From: Chitinophagaceae bacterium
GTDB taxonomy: Bacteria; Bacteroidota; Bacteroidia; Chitinophagales; Chitinophagaceae
Assembly: GCA_016719815.1 (NCBI GenBank)
Contig: JADJYK010000012.1
Span: 62,001 to 126,000, forward strand
DNA length: 64,000 nucleotides
Direction of reading: 5' to 3'
Under the pieces are notes generated by a model. It ran no database searches. It saw nothing but the letters and a program-made list of their open reading frames with translations, and was not told the DNA's origin. Shown here in pieces: positions 27,698 through 36,670 of this stretch (positions within the stretch are counted from its first letter, which is position 1; each line of letters starts with the position of its first letter). The translations under genes and the position numbers were made by a program.

Positions 27698-28630
27698 ATG
27701 AAAACAAAACATTTGTCGCTGTTCGCCGCTATTTTATCCGCTGCCTTTCTTTTTACATCCTGTCAGAAAGATGCTGCTACGCAAGAAGAAGATTACACCG
27801 TACAATCCACCACCCATTCTGACGACCAATCAAGATTCTCAAACGAATCGGATGCTGTGGCCAACGATGTACTCAGCGAAGTGGAAGCTGCCGGTTCTTT
27901 CTCCGGCCGCCCGGGTGATGTGCAAACGCTTATCTGCAATGCCACTGTTACTGTTGATACAGTAAGCAATCCCCGCACTGTAACCATCGTTTATAATGGC
28001 GCCAGTTGCTTTGGCAATGTTACCCGTACAGGAACCGTAGTGGTTTCAATGGCACAGGGTGTACGCTGGAAAAATGCCGGTGCAATTATCAATGTTTCTT
28101 TTCAGAACCTGCGCATTACAAGGGTGAGCGATAATAAGAGCATTACAATTAACGGTACCCAATCTTATACAAATGTAACCGGCGGACTGCTCATCAACCT
28201 GCCACAACTAAACACCATCACCCATACTATCACCAGCAGCAATATGTCTGTCACTTTCGATAATGCCACGCAGCGCACATGGCAGGTAGCCAGGCAAAGA
28301 ACCTTTACTTACAGCAACGGCGTGGTGGTTACCGTAACCGGCACACATACCGAAGGCACTCAAACCGGGGTTGCCGAATGGGGAACCAACCGTTTTGGCA
28401 ATACATTTACCACTTCCATCACTCAACCGCTTGTAATGAAGCAGGACTGCAGTTTCAGACTTGGCAGCGGGCAGGTTAAACACACCACTGCTCAATTTAA
28501 TTCTGTTGTTACTTTCGGATTGAATGCAAGCGGCGCACCCGCTTCTTGTCCCGGTCTTGGCAACTATTATATGAAGATTGAGTGGACTGGCCCCGCAGGC
28601 AACACGCATACAAGTTTACATCCCTACTAA
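27698..28630 (+). CDS. Hypothetical beta-rich lipoprotein
   Basis: A 310-residue lipoprotein (signal LFAAILSAAFLFTSC). After an acidic, Ser/Thr-rich linker the protein is made of short beta strands with many T, N and V residues, e.g. RTVTIVYNGASCFGNVTRTG and SITINGTQSYTNVTGGLL. Five cysteines lie in the mature beta-rich region. I know of similar unnamed lipoproteins in Chitinophagaceae but no function. A clean terminator follows. Confidence 0.6.
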   Translation: MKTKHLSLFAAILSAAFLFTSCQKDAATQEEDYTVQSTTHSDDQSRFSNESDAVANDVLSEVEAAGSFSGRPGDVQTLICNATVTVDTVSNPRTVTIVYNGASCFGNVTRTGTVVVSMAQGVRWKNAGAIINVSFQNLRITRVSDNKSITINGTQSYTNVTGGLLINLPQLNTITHTITSSNMSVTFDNATQRTWQVARQRTFTYSNGVVVTVTGTHTEGTQTGVAEWGTNRFGNTFTTSITQPLVMKQDCSFRLGSGQVKHTTAQFNSVVTFGLNASGAPASCPGLGNYYMKIEWTGPAGNTHTSLHPY

Positions 28631-28653
28631 TCAATAATCATTAAACCATTTTT

Positions 28654-28680
28654 AAAGCCGCTCCATTCTGAGCGGCTTTT
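28654..28680 (+). terminator. Intrinsic terminator
   Basis: AAAGCCGCTC pairs with GAGCGGCTTT around a 6-base loop, ending in T4. Confidence 0.8.
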
Positions 28681-28748
28681 AGTTATACAAATTCTTAGTG
28701 ACAAACCTCACCCATCCCATTGGCGATTATCATTTACCTTAGCAACCT

Positions 28749-29990
28749 ATGGCGGCCACTATCATTACAAATATCAAACTGCTGGTTAACACCCGTACCG
28801 AAAACAAACTACTCCGTGGGGCTGAACTGGCAGATTTGCCTGTTATTCCCAATGCATACCTGATTATCGAAAACGGCATTATTGCAGAATACGGAGAAAT
28901 GAAAAACCTGCCCTGGGCTGATGAAAAAAAAGACACCATTATTGATGCCGCAGGACAAATGGTGCTGCCCACCTGGGTTGACAGTCACACCCATATTGTT
29001 TTTGCTGCCAGCCGCGAAGAAGAGTTTGTAGATAAGTTAAAAGGTCTCAGCTACGCTGAAATTGCAGCCAGGGGCGGCGGCATTCTTAACTCTGCCCAAA
29101 AGCTAAGCGAAGCTTCTGAAGCCGAACTGCTTAAATCGGCACTTGGCCGTATACATGAAATAATGCAACTGGGTACTGGTGCTGTTGAAATTAAAAGCGG
29201 CTATGGTCTTGATGTGCCCAATGAGTTAAAGATGCTGCGGGTTATTAAGCAGCTCAAAGCCATTTCACCCATACCGGTTAAAGCCACCTTCCTGGGGGCA
29301 CATACTTACCCGCAGCGTTATAAAGACAACCACGAAGATTATCTTGATTGCCTTATTGATGATATGCTGCCTGCCATTGCTGCTGAGGGACTGGCCGATT
29401 ATATTGATGTATTCTGCGAAACCGGGTTCTTTTCCCCAAGAGATACCTGAGCCATCTGCCGTGCCGGTATGAAGTACGGTCTTAAACCAAAAATACATGC
29501 CAACCAGCTCAGTCTGTCCGGCGGCGTGCAGGCAGGTGTGGCACTGGGTGCCCTGTCGGTTGATCATCTTGAAACCATGGATGATGTAAGCATTGCCACA
29601 CTGGCCATGTCGCATACCATTGGCACCATGCTGCCAACGGCTGCTTATTTTCTGCGTATGAATTACCCGCCTGCCCGCCGCATGATTGACGAAGGCTGCA
29701 TACTGGCATTGGCCAGCGACTATAATCCCGGCTCCTCACCCAGCGGCAACATGAACCAGGTGGTGAGCATGGCCTGCATACAAATGAAAATGTTGCCCGA
29801 AGAAGCCATCAACGCCGCCACTATTAACGGTGCGTATGCAATGGGGCTGGAGGATGAGGTGGGCAGTATTACCGTGGGCAAAAAGGCTAATCTTATTATT
29901 ACCAAACCCATCCCCTCGCTGGCCTACCTGCCTTATGCTTTTGGTAGTAATATGATTGATAAGGTGCTCATTGGCGGGGAGGTTGTGTAA
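28749..29990 (+). CDS. hutI: Imidazolonepropionase, interrupted by an in-frame TGA
   Basis: HutI hydrolyses imidazolone-5-propionate in histidine degradation. This amidohydrolase keeps DSHTHIVF (metal histidines near residue 80), GGGILNSAQ, FLGAHTYP, KIHANQLS and DYNPGSSPSGNM. The frame is the same throughout, but codon 234 (29448-29450) is TGA, between FFSPRDT and AICRAGMKYGL. The position is variable in the family. CGA to TGA is one possible single change. Without readthrough the product stops at 233 of about 413 residues and loses the later metal ligands. No other hut gene is in the window. Confidence 0.88.
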
Positions 29991-30078
29991 AGATTTTTAA
30001 ATAAACAGATTAACCTGTAAGGTATACCCGGTGTTCCTGCTGGCACAAGCCGGGAGGAGGAGACACCGGCAGAAAAAA

Positions 30079-30186
30079 ATGAAACTGCTGAAACACAACA
30101 GTATTAAGACCACTATGCGTTACCTGCATGTAACCAACCGTGACCTTTTGAAGGTAATGAGCCCGTTGGATGATTTATCTTTTTAG
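30079..30186 (+). pseudogene. Tyrosine recombinase/integrase, C-terminal remnant
   Basis: A 35-codon open stretch reads KLLKHNSIKTTMRYLHVTNR then DLLKVMSPLDDLSF and a stop. This matches the C-terminus of Bacteroidota phage-type integrases, where LGH-x-S-x-KTT-x-x-Y-x-HV carries the last catalytic histidine and the tyrosine nucleophile (here the Y of MRYLHV). The R-x-x-H-R part of the active site and everything upstream are missing; the preceding 80 bases are a hairpin-rich stretch without similarity. It is a relic of a mobile element next to hutI. Confidence 0.75.
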
Positions 30187-30390
30187 TGAGTACAACCCAC
30201 CCCGACTTTTACAATAACTACAAAAACAACCGCATCATCATCGACCCTGCCACCCGTGCAGCAAATGCACCCTCATAAACAAACATTCAAAAAGACAATA
30301 CGCCTCAACAGCAATAACAAATCACTTCCCTTCTTACCTTTATGCGACTATACAGCAGCAGCAAAACCCAACGCTGCCGTATAGCCCTAA
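30187..30390. other. Non-coding or decayed stretch after the integrase remnant
   Basis: No gene is supported. A 29-codon open stretch (30189-30278) ends TRAANAPS and could be the tail of a lost gene, but I cannot identify it. Together with 29991-30078, which contains CCGGTGT (30028-30034) and its reverse complement ACACCGG (30063-30069), this makes a 400-base gap holding only the remnant. Confidence 0.4.
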
Positions 30391-31284
30391 ATGAACCTCT
30401 GCCCCCATTGTGGCTACCCGCTTACTGCCGGTGCCCGTTACTGTACCAATTGCGGCAAACCTGCCGCTACTGTACAAGAAGATCATACTCCTGTTAGTAA
30501 TAGGGTAAATACCATCACCAACGATGGCACGGAAACAGATGGCAGCATCTCGGCCAATTTCAGCCACCGCAATCCGCAACGCAATATTGCCCGCGGCTGG
30601 ATGGTGATGACACTGGTATTTATCTTCCTCCTCTTTATGCCCTCGCTGGCCGGTATTGATGGTATGAACGGCGGCTATGCCATCAGCTTTGTATCTTTTT
30701 TTATGGTTATCATGAGCATTATTATTGTTTTCATTTACCGCTCAAGGGCAAAGCAGCTTGACAGCATTCTTTCTGGCAGCGGTGTGGTGGCTGTATGGAA
30801 GTACCAGGGCTATGAGTGGCAGGAATTTGCCCGTGCCGATTTTGAGGAAGAAAAAAAAGCCAAGAAGTTTCTGTTTATACTGGTAAGCGTAATTGCCATC
30901 GTTATCGGCATTATACTGTGGGCAGTGATGAAAGACATACTGGTGTTTTACATAACGCTGGGCATAATACCTGTAGTGGCCCTGCCAGCCTGGCTGGCCC
31001 CGCGGATGCGGTTCAACAAGCTGATGAAATCGGAACCGGAAGCTATCATTGCTGAAAACGGGGTGATAGTGGGAAGGATGTTTCACCTATGGGTGAAGAT
31101 GGGTGCCCGGCTTGACAGTGTGGATCTGCTAACAGAAGAGCCTCCGCCAATACTTGCCTTTCATTACTCAATGCCCACCCGCAGCGGCCGCCAGGAAGAA
31201 GTGGCACGGGTGCTTGTACCTGCTGGCAAAATTGAAGAGGCCGAAAAGGTAGTGGAGCATTTTGTTAAGCGACAGGGAAAATAA
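30391..31284 (+). CDS. Zinc-ribbon membrane protein of unknown function
   Basis: A 297-residue protein. A zinc ribbon opens it: CPHC at residues 4-7 and CTNC at 18-21. Four hydrophobic segments follow: about 69-87, 96-114, 165-185 and 190-205. Between the pairs lies a soluble loop with GSGVVAVWKYQGYEWQEFAR, and the C-terminal 90 residues form a soluble domain. Zinc-ribbon membrane proteins are a mixed group; no function can be given. Confidence 0.65.
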   Translation: MNLCPHCGYPLTAGARYCTNCGKPAATVQEDHTPVSNRVNTITNDGTETDGSISANFSHRNPQRNIARGWMVMTLVFIFLLFMPSLAGIDGMNGGYAISFVSFFMVIMSIIIVFIYRSRAKQLDSILSGSGVVAVWKYQGYEWQEFARADFEEEKKAKKFLFILVSVIAIVIGIILWAVMKDILVFYITLGIIPVVALPAWLAPRMRFNKLMKSEPEAIIAENGVIVGRMFHLWVKMGARLDSVDLLTEEPPPILAFHYSMPTRSGRQEEVARVLVPAGKIEEAEKVVEHFVKRQGK

Positions 31285-31412
31285 CTGGCTAGTGAGACCG
31301 GGCCGGTTATTCATTTGATTCCATTGTTTCATTTGTCATACCGGGACAGTCAAACAATACCGTCCAAATAAAATCTTTTCCTGCTCAGTATATCCTCGGT
31401 AACTTTGAAACC

Positions 31413-32675
31413 ATGTTAAGCGGGATAACAGAAACGGTTGAAATAGTAAGCAGCAGCCTTAAGATGGCGCTGCAGGAATTGTGGAAGAATAAACTCCGCA
31501 CCTTTCTTTCTCTTTTTGGCATAACCATCGGTATCTTCTGCATTATTGGTGTACTGGCCACGGTCAACAGTCTTGAGCAAAACATTCAGAACGAAGTAAA
31601 ATCACTTGGATCCAATACCATTTATCTTGACAAGTGGGACTACAGCGCCGGTGGCGGCCCCGACTATCCCTGGTGGAAATATGTAAACCGGCCATCACCC
31701 AAATACGAGGTGATGATGCAGATAAAAGAAAGAACACCCGGAGCAAAATTTACCGCTTTCAATATTAACGTTTCAGACAATGCAGAATATGGAGGCAACC
31801 AGTTATCTAATGTGAAGATTTATGGTGCCAGTGAGGACTTTGATGATATACAGTCAGTAGAAGTAAGATACGGCCGCTATGCCACAGAATCGGAATTTGA
31901 CATTGGCCGCAACGTTGTTGTAATTGGCAATGATGTGGCCGAAAAGCTTTTTGGCACTGCCGAAGTGTCCGTTAATAAAGAAATAAAAGTAAGGGGCAAA
32001 AACCTGATAGTAACAGGAGTGATGAAGAAACAGGGAAAGCAAATGATTGGTGGCTGGGATTTTGACCAGAGCATCATCATCCCGTATAAATATGCCCGTA
32101 ACATTATGAATGAACGAAGGGCCGATCCGGTAATAATGATACAGGGGCAAGACAATATGACCAGTAAAGCCCTGAAAGATGAGCTTACCGGTGTGGTTCG
32201 TTCTATACACAAGCTGCGCCCCACACAGGAAGATAATTTTGCCCTGAACGACATTAACGACTTCAGCGATGCAATCAGTTCTGCATTTTCCGGGCTTAAT
32301 ATAGGCGGGTGGGCTATTGCAGCCTTATCATTAATAGTAGGCATGTTTGGTGTAGCTAATATCATGTTCGTTTCTGTAAGAGAACGTACGAGCCAGATCG
32401 GATTGAAAAAGGCAATTGGCGCTAAAAGCAGAATCATTCTTACTGAATTCCTGCTGGAGTCAGCATTCCTCTGCATCATAGGAGGATTGATTGGCCTTAG
32501 CCTGGTTTTTCTGCTCACACAAGTACTTACACAGGCTCTCAACTTCCCGGTATTTGTATCTACAGGTTATATGGCACTGGCCATCGGTATCTGCATCGTT
32601 GTTGGAATATTGGCAGGCTTTATTCCCGCATTACAGGCCGCAAGGATGAACCCCGTTGAGGCCATCAGGAGTTAG
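31413..32675 (+). CDS. ABC transporter permease, MacB/FtsX type
   Basis: A 420-residue permease of the MacB family, which uses mechanical coupling to move lipoproteins, peptides or drugs without a channel through the membrane. An N-terminal helix (LRTFLSLFGITIGIFCIIGV) leads into a periplasmic MacB_PCD domain of about 230 residues. The FtsX core with three helices follows, including GMFGVANIMFVSVRERTSQI and the coupling segment KKAIGAKS. The C-terminus PALQAARMNPVEAIRS is typical. No ATPase gene is adjacent, so its partner is elsewhere. Confidence 0.88.
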   Translation: MLSGITETVEIVSSSLKMALQELWKNKLRTFLSLFGITIGIFCIIGVLATVNSLEQNIQNEVKSLGSNTIYLDKWDYSAGGGPDYPWWKYVNRPSPKYEVMMQIKERTPGAKFTAFNINVSDNAEYGGNQLSNVKIYGASEDFDDIQSVEVRYGRYATESEFDIGRNVVVIGNDVAEKLFGTAEVSVNKEIKVRGKNLIVTGVMKKQGKQMIGGWDFDQSIIIPYKYARNIMNERRADPVIMIQGQDNMTSKALKDELTGVVRSIHKLRPTQEDNFALNDINDFSDAISSAFSGLNIGGWAIAALSLIVGMFGVANIMFVSVRERTSQIGLKKAIGAKSRIILTEFLLESAFLCIIGGLIGLSLVFLLTQVLTQALNFPVFVSTGYMALAIGICIVVGILAGFIPALQAARMNPVEAIRS

Positions 32676-32696
32676 TATTGGTTAAAGAGATACTGC

Positions 32697-32704
32697 TATT
32701 TTTG
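32697..32704 (+). promoter_or_regulatory. Candidate -7 promoter box for tsaD
   Basis: TATTTTTG matches TAnnTTTG; a TTG at 32678-32680 lies 16 bases upstream, slightly short of the usual spacing. The TTG start codon is 45 bases downstream. Confidence 0.45.
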
Positions 32705-32749
32705 CACTCGAATTTATTGTGAAACTTTTCAACCTGTCAACTTAATCAC

Positions 32750-33790
32750 TTGTCAACTATACTCGCTATAGAATCCAGCTGCGATGAAACATCAGCGGCG
32801 GTGTGTAAAAACGGAATGATACTTTCCAACTTTATTGCCAACCAGACCGTGCATGAAAAATATGGAGGCGTAGTACCAGAACTGGCCTCAAGGGCACATA
32901 TGCAGAATATTGTTCCGGTTGTCGATGTGGCATTGAAGGAAGCCGGAGTTGAATTGCAGGATGTTGATGCCATTGCTTTTACACAGGCACCCGGGTTAAT
33001 TGGCTCTTTACTCGTAGGCGGACAATTTGCCAAATCATTATCAATGGCGTTGAACAAACCATTGATAGCTGTACACCATATGCAGGCACATGTGCTGGCC
33101 AACCTGATAGATGAACCAAGACCATCATTTCCTTTTCTGTGTCTTACGGTAAGTGGCGGCCACACACAAATTGTACTGTGCGAAGCACCCAATAAAATGA
33201 AAGTAATTGGAGAAACGATTGATGATGCAGCAGGAGAAGCATTTGATAAATCGGCGAAGTTGTTGGGACTTCCCTACCCTGGTGGCCCGCTGATTGATAA
33301 ATATGCAAAAGAAGGCAATGCGACAAGGTTTAGATTTCCTGAGCCACAGATACCCGGGCTGGATTTCAGCTTCAGCGGGCTGAAAACTTCTATTCTTTAT
33401 TTTTTGCAGAATGCCGGAACAAGCCTTGTGTACAAGGAAGAATTCAGGGCAACTGATGAAGAAAGAAAGACTTTTATAGAAAATAACCTGGCAGATATCT
33501 GTGCTTCTGTTCAGCACCGCATTGTTACCATCCTGCTGAATAAACTGAAAAAGGCTGCATCAGAAACAGGTATAAAAGACATTTGCCTGGCAGGAGGCGT
33601 TTCTGCCAACAGCGGCCTGCGTTCTGCTTTTGAAGAAGCAGGGAAAAAACATAAATGGAACACTTATGTTCCGGCTTTTCAATACTGCACTGACAATGCA
33701 GGAATGATTGCTATTACCGGTTATTATAAATTTCTTGATGGAGATTTTTCGGATTTATCTGTACAGTCAACTGCAAGGGCAGAATGGTGA
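32750..33790 (+). CDS. tsaD: tRNA N6-threonylcarbamoyladenosine transferase
   Basis: TsaD transfers threonylcarbamoyl to A37 of ANN-decoding tRNAs, an essential modification. The N-terminus STILAIESSCDETSAAV, the metal-binding HHMQAHVLANL near residue 105, the SGGHTQIVL block, and the C-terminal CLAGGVSANSGLR and DNAGMIAITG are present. The start is TTG: an in-frame TGA lies at 32720-32722 with no ATG or GTG in between, and the TTG places the conserved ESSCDET at the usual position. At 346 residues the protein is normal. Confidence 0.93.
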   Translation: MSTILAIESSCDETSAAVCKNGMILSNFIANQTVHEKYGGVVPELASRAHMQNIVPVVDVALKEAGVELQDVDAIAFTQAPGLIGSLLVGGQFAKSLSMALNKPLIAVHHMQAHVLANLIDEPRPSFPFLCLTVSGGHTQIVLCEAPNKMKVIGETIDDAAGEAFDKSAKLLGLPYPGGPLIDKYAKEGNATRFRFPEPQIPGLDFSFSGLKTSILYFLQNAGTSLVYKEEFRATDEERKTFIENNLADICASVQHRIVTILLNKLKKAASETGIKDICLAGGVSANSGLRSAFEEAGKKHKWNTYVPAFQYCTDNAGMIAITGYYKFLDGDFSDLSVQSTARAEW

Positions 33791-33884
33791 TGTTTGTGAT
33801 TGGTTTCTTGTTTCTGGTTAAGCAGTTTATTTTTTATAATTCACTCCGGGTAAAACAATCACTACAACATAAAAGTATTGTTAG

Positions 33885-34607
33885 GTGTCAAATTCATTTT
33901 TCAAATTCAGGCAGTTTACTATTCACCAGGATAAGTGTGCCATGAAAGTAACAACAGATGGCTGTTTGTTTGGAGCATGGAGTGCAAGTCAAGTGCGTAG
34001 TCAGGAGTCGGAAGTCAGGAGTATTCTCGATATAGGCACCGGCACCGGGTTGCTCTCATTAATGCTTGCGCAGCAGTGTAAGGTCAATATCGATGCCATT
34101 GAAATTGACAAATCAGCAGCAGAACAAGCAAGGGAAAATGTGCTGCACTCCCCTTTTGCCGGCAGAATAACCGTTCATTGCACCGATATTCATGATTTCG
34201 CCTTCTCTGAAAAATATGATGTAATTATCAGCAATCCTCCTTTTTATGAAAAGGAGTTGAAAAGCAATAAGACAAATAAAAACATTGCCCACCATAACGA
34301 AGGTCTGTTATTGAAAGATTTACTGAACCTCATTAAGAATAATTTAAGCACCACAGGCAGGTTTTACTTGTTATTACCATATAAAAGAAAGGAAGAAACA
34401 GAGCGGTTAATTATTGATGCAGGGCTGTCAGCATTACATACAATATTTGTGCGCCAGTCAGTAACACATGATTATTTCAGAATGATGATATGTGGTGGAC
34501 ATGCACCGTATGACACTATTACCAATGAGATAAGCATTTGCAAGCAGGATAGCAGCTATACTGATGAGTTTATTGGTTTAATAAAAGCATATTATTTGAA
34601 GCTATAA
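33885..34607 (+). CDS. trmN6: tRNA1(Val) (adenine(37)-N6)-methyltransferase, with a small repeat-derived insert
   Basis: The SAM-dependent enzyme methylates A37 of tRNA-Val(1). The SAM motif DIGTGTGLLSLML is near residue 48 and the catalytic NPPFYE near 118. The start is GTG (SNSFFKFRQFTIHQDKCAMK follows), which fits the family N-terminus. Between GAWSA and the SAM motif lies SQVRSQESEVRS, about ten residues not expected here; it is encoded by a repeat of the AGTCAGGAGT type (33985-34022). The frame stays intact. Confidence 0.85.
   Translation: MSNSFFKFRQFTIHQDKCAMKVTTDGCLFGAWSASQVRSQESEVRSILDIGTGTGLLSLMLAQQCKVNIDAIEIDKSAAEQARENVLHSPFAGRITVHCTDIHDFAFSEKYDVIISNPPFYEKELKSNKTNKNIAHHNEGLLLKDLLNLIKNNLSTTGRFYLLLPYKRKEETERLIIDAGLSALHTIFVRQSVTHDYFRMMICGGHAPYDTITNEISICKQDSSYTDEFIGLIKAYYLKL
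33985..34022. repeat. AGTC-rich repeat inserted in trmN6
   Basis: The stretch is built from near-copies of AGTCAGGAGT / GAAGTCAGGAGT. In frame it encodes the low-complexity peptide QVRSQESEVRS. I recall AGTCAGGAGTC-type runs in other Bacteroidota genomes; copy number in this genome is not known. Confidence 0.55.
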
Positions 34608-34635
34608 GTATATTATTTCCCTTCTGCATAATCCC

Positions 34636-35814
34636 TCAGATATTCGAAATGTTCAGTAAGTTTTCCATTTTTGCAATAGTTGCCCGGTCAAGTATGGGCG
34701 AACCGTTACCCAATAAATCGTCCAAAATGAATTTTATCAGTTGCTCTCCGAAATAGCGGCTTGCATCTCGGGGCAGTTCGTTTGGCAAATTACCCACAGC
34801 AAGCACATCAACCGAGGTCTTAAGAAAGGGGGCTGTTTTTGAGAAAGTATTTCGCTCCACACCATACACAGGGTTTTCAATCGTTTGGTCGCCAAGGTTT
34901 ATAGGAACTGAACCATTTGCATCATCCGTAATATCCGAAATGGTTTGGATAATAAAGACATCCTGTTGTATGTCTTCTTTCATAAACAGACGGGGGACAG
35001 TTTTGTCCCAGTAAACTCCATTCATAAGAATGTCCGTTTGTGCAGCATAAGGTAAAAATTTACAGCGATAATTTTGAGGGTGCAGATGAAAATCCTCCCG
35101 GTTGTATTTACCGGTTTCACTGTGTTCATACAAGTCTGTACCTTTCAATTGAGTGTACACAGGATAAGCAAAGCGCCGCTTTAGATAATCGTCAGGCTCC
35201 ACCTCAAGAATACCCATCAGGTTCATTACTTCCAAAATTCCATGCGCCACCCGGCCCGATCCCGTTACGGCCACTTTTATGTTAGGCAACTTTAGCCCGA
35301 AATAGGCATGTATCAACTCCCGGAAACTGCGTTGTTTGAAAACTCTGTCCAGTTTGTAGAGTCCTGTTCTTTCGCCATATGCCATTATGCCATTGTGTGC
35401 ACCCACCACGCCGGCAAAAAAACCAAAGCCTATAATGCGCTGCCTGTCCTCATGCTCCAGGCATTCATAGTCGATTAGCTTTATACCGTTATCCAGTACG
35501 GCTTTTAGCAACTGCCGGTTCTGTGGCTGCTTCTTTTTAGTATGTGAAAAAAAGCAATAAGTTTTGCCAGGAATTAATTGATTTACTGGAACTTCTTTAA
35601 TACCAAGAAGAAAATCACATTGACAAATATTACTTGATACCTCTACGCCAGCCTGTAGATATTCTCTGTCAGAAAAACAGCGGTTTGGCGAGGGTTCAGC
35701 AATTATTTTTATACCTGTATAGGTCTTCTCTATCCATTTGCATTGTGATGGTGTTAGAGCCACCCGGTTATCAGCCGGTATTTTTCCTTCCCGTATCAGG
35801 CCAATTTTTATCAT
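34636..35814 (-). CDS. Alanine dehydrogenase/saccharopine dehydrogenase-like NAD(P) enzyme
   Basis: A 392-residue protein of the AlaDH/PNT superfamily. The N-terminus IKIGLIREGKIPADNRVALT contains the conserved R-E-x-K-x-P-x-D-x-RV pattern. The Rossmann segment KVAVTGSGRVAHGILEVMN near residue 180 binds the nucleotide. The length and the segments TDILMNGVYWD and SDITDDANGS fit the NAD-dependent, lysine-forming saccharopine dehydrogenase group, but the substrate is not proven. The start is set at 35814, where the conserved N-terminus begins. Confidence 0.75.
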   Translation of the reverse strand: MIKIGLIREGKIPADNRVALTPSQCKWIEKTYTGIKIIAEPSPNRCFSDREYLQAGVEVSSNICQCDFLLGIKEVPVNQLIPGKTYCFFSHTKKKQPQNRQLLKAVLDNGIKLIDYECLEHEDRQRIIGFGFFAGVVGAHNGIMAYGERTGLYKLDRVFKQRSFRELIHAYFGLKLPNIKVAVTGSGRVAHGILEVMNLMGILEVEPDDYLKRRFAYPVYTQLKGTDLYEHSETGKYNREDFHLHPQNYRCKFLPYAAQTDILMNGVYWDKTVPRLFMKEDIQQDVFIIQTISDITDDANGSVPINLGDQTIENPVYGVERNTFSKTAPFLKTSVDVLAVGNLPNELPRDASRYFGEQLIKFILDDLLGNGSPILDRATIAKMENLLNISNI

Positions 35815-35858
35815 TATGCAGCAATCGTTTATGCAAAACAAAGTTGCCTGATTAAAAA

Positions 35859-36634
35859 GTGATAAACAATTTAAACTGCTTTTATTTTTGGCAATATCGC
35901 TGGTTATTTCTTGTCAAAAAAAAACCGACTCTGCTGATAATCCAGCCGGGCCATACAAACTGAGCTATGGCGATTCCATTCTCTATATGAAGCCTGATGG
36001 TTCAGGAAATATTGTTTATCCCACTACACAACGGCCGGGAACTTACGAAGGTTTTCCTGATGGTATCGAAATTGATGAAAATACAGGTGCCATAAACCTG
36101 AGTGAAAGCGAAACTGGCTTAAGGTATAAAATTACCCACACAGCGCCCAATGGCACCAAAACAGAAACCAAGGTTGTACTTTCTGGAATTACTTTTAAAG
36201 ATCATTTTTATTATTTGTCTGCCAGCGATTCAATAGCTTTCCCTATTTATAACGCCAACGAGAGCCGTGTGCTTCCCCTAAGCGGTTCTGTCTTTGATGA
36301 GGGAAATATTGCAAACGGAGGCGGCTGTTCAGTAAAAACAGACAACGGAAAAATAAATCTTAAAGAAACTATACGCAATGGGGTGTTCGGCTTTCCTCCC
36401 CGAAATGATGCGCAACAGACTTTTGAGATCAAATACAGGATCAATGATGGCAGCGGAAAATCGTTGAATAAACTGAAAGTACTTTTATATTGGTACAATA
36501 CCATTAACGATGTGCCGCAATATGTATGGGACATTCTCAACGAACGTACATCGCAGGGAGTATTTCTTAAAGGCAATGGCACAGAAGGACTTGCAAAACC
36601 GAGACCACCCTGTGTGATTATTGTAAACCAGTAG
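35859..36634 (+). CDS. Hypothetical lipoprotein with a probable frameshift in its signal peptide
   Basis: About 258 residues. The readable frame gives LLLFLAISLVISCQKKTDS, a lipoprotein signal, but this frame has no ATG and opens at a TGA. A GTG at 35859 would fit if one A is restored in the run at 35864-35866, yielding a normal signal peptide. A TTG at 35888 is the alternative start. The mature protein is beta-rich (PYKLSYGDSILYMKPDG, TKVVLSGITFKDHFYYLS) and ends in GLAKPRPPCVIIVNQ. No family is recognised. It lies 36 bases ahead of the CHAT gene in the same direction. Confidence 0.6.
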
Positions 36635-36670
36635 TGATTTTCTGTTAATTTTGATAAGCAGCGGCTTATC

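Noticed and set aside
29448..29450. TGA in hutI as a selenocysteine codon
   Set aside because: The position is variable in the family, not a catalytic cysteine, and no hairpin of the right kind follows.
30189..30278. Short open stretch after the integrase remnant as a gene
   Set aside because: Only 29 codons, no start with context and no recognisable family.
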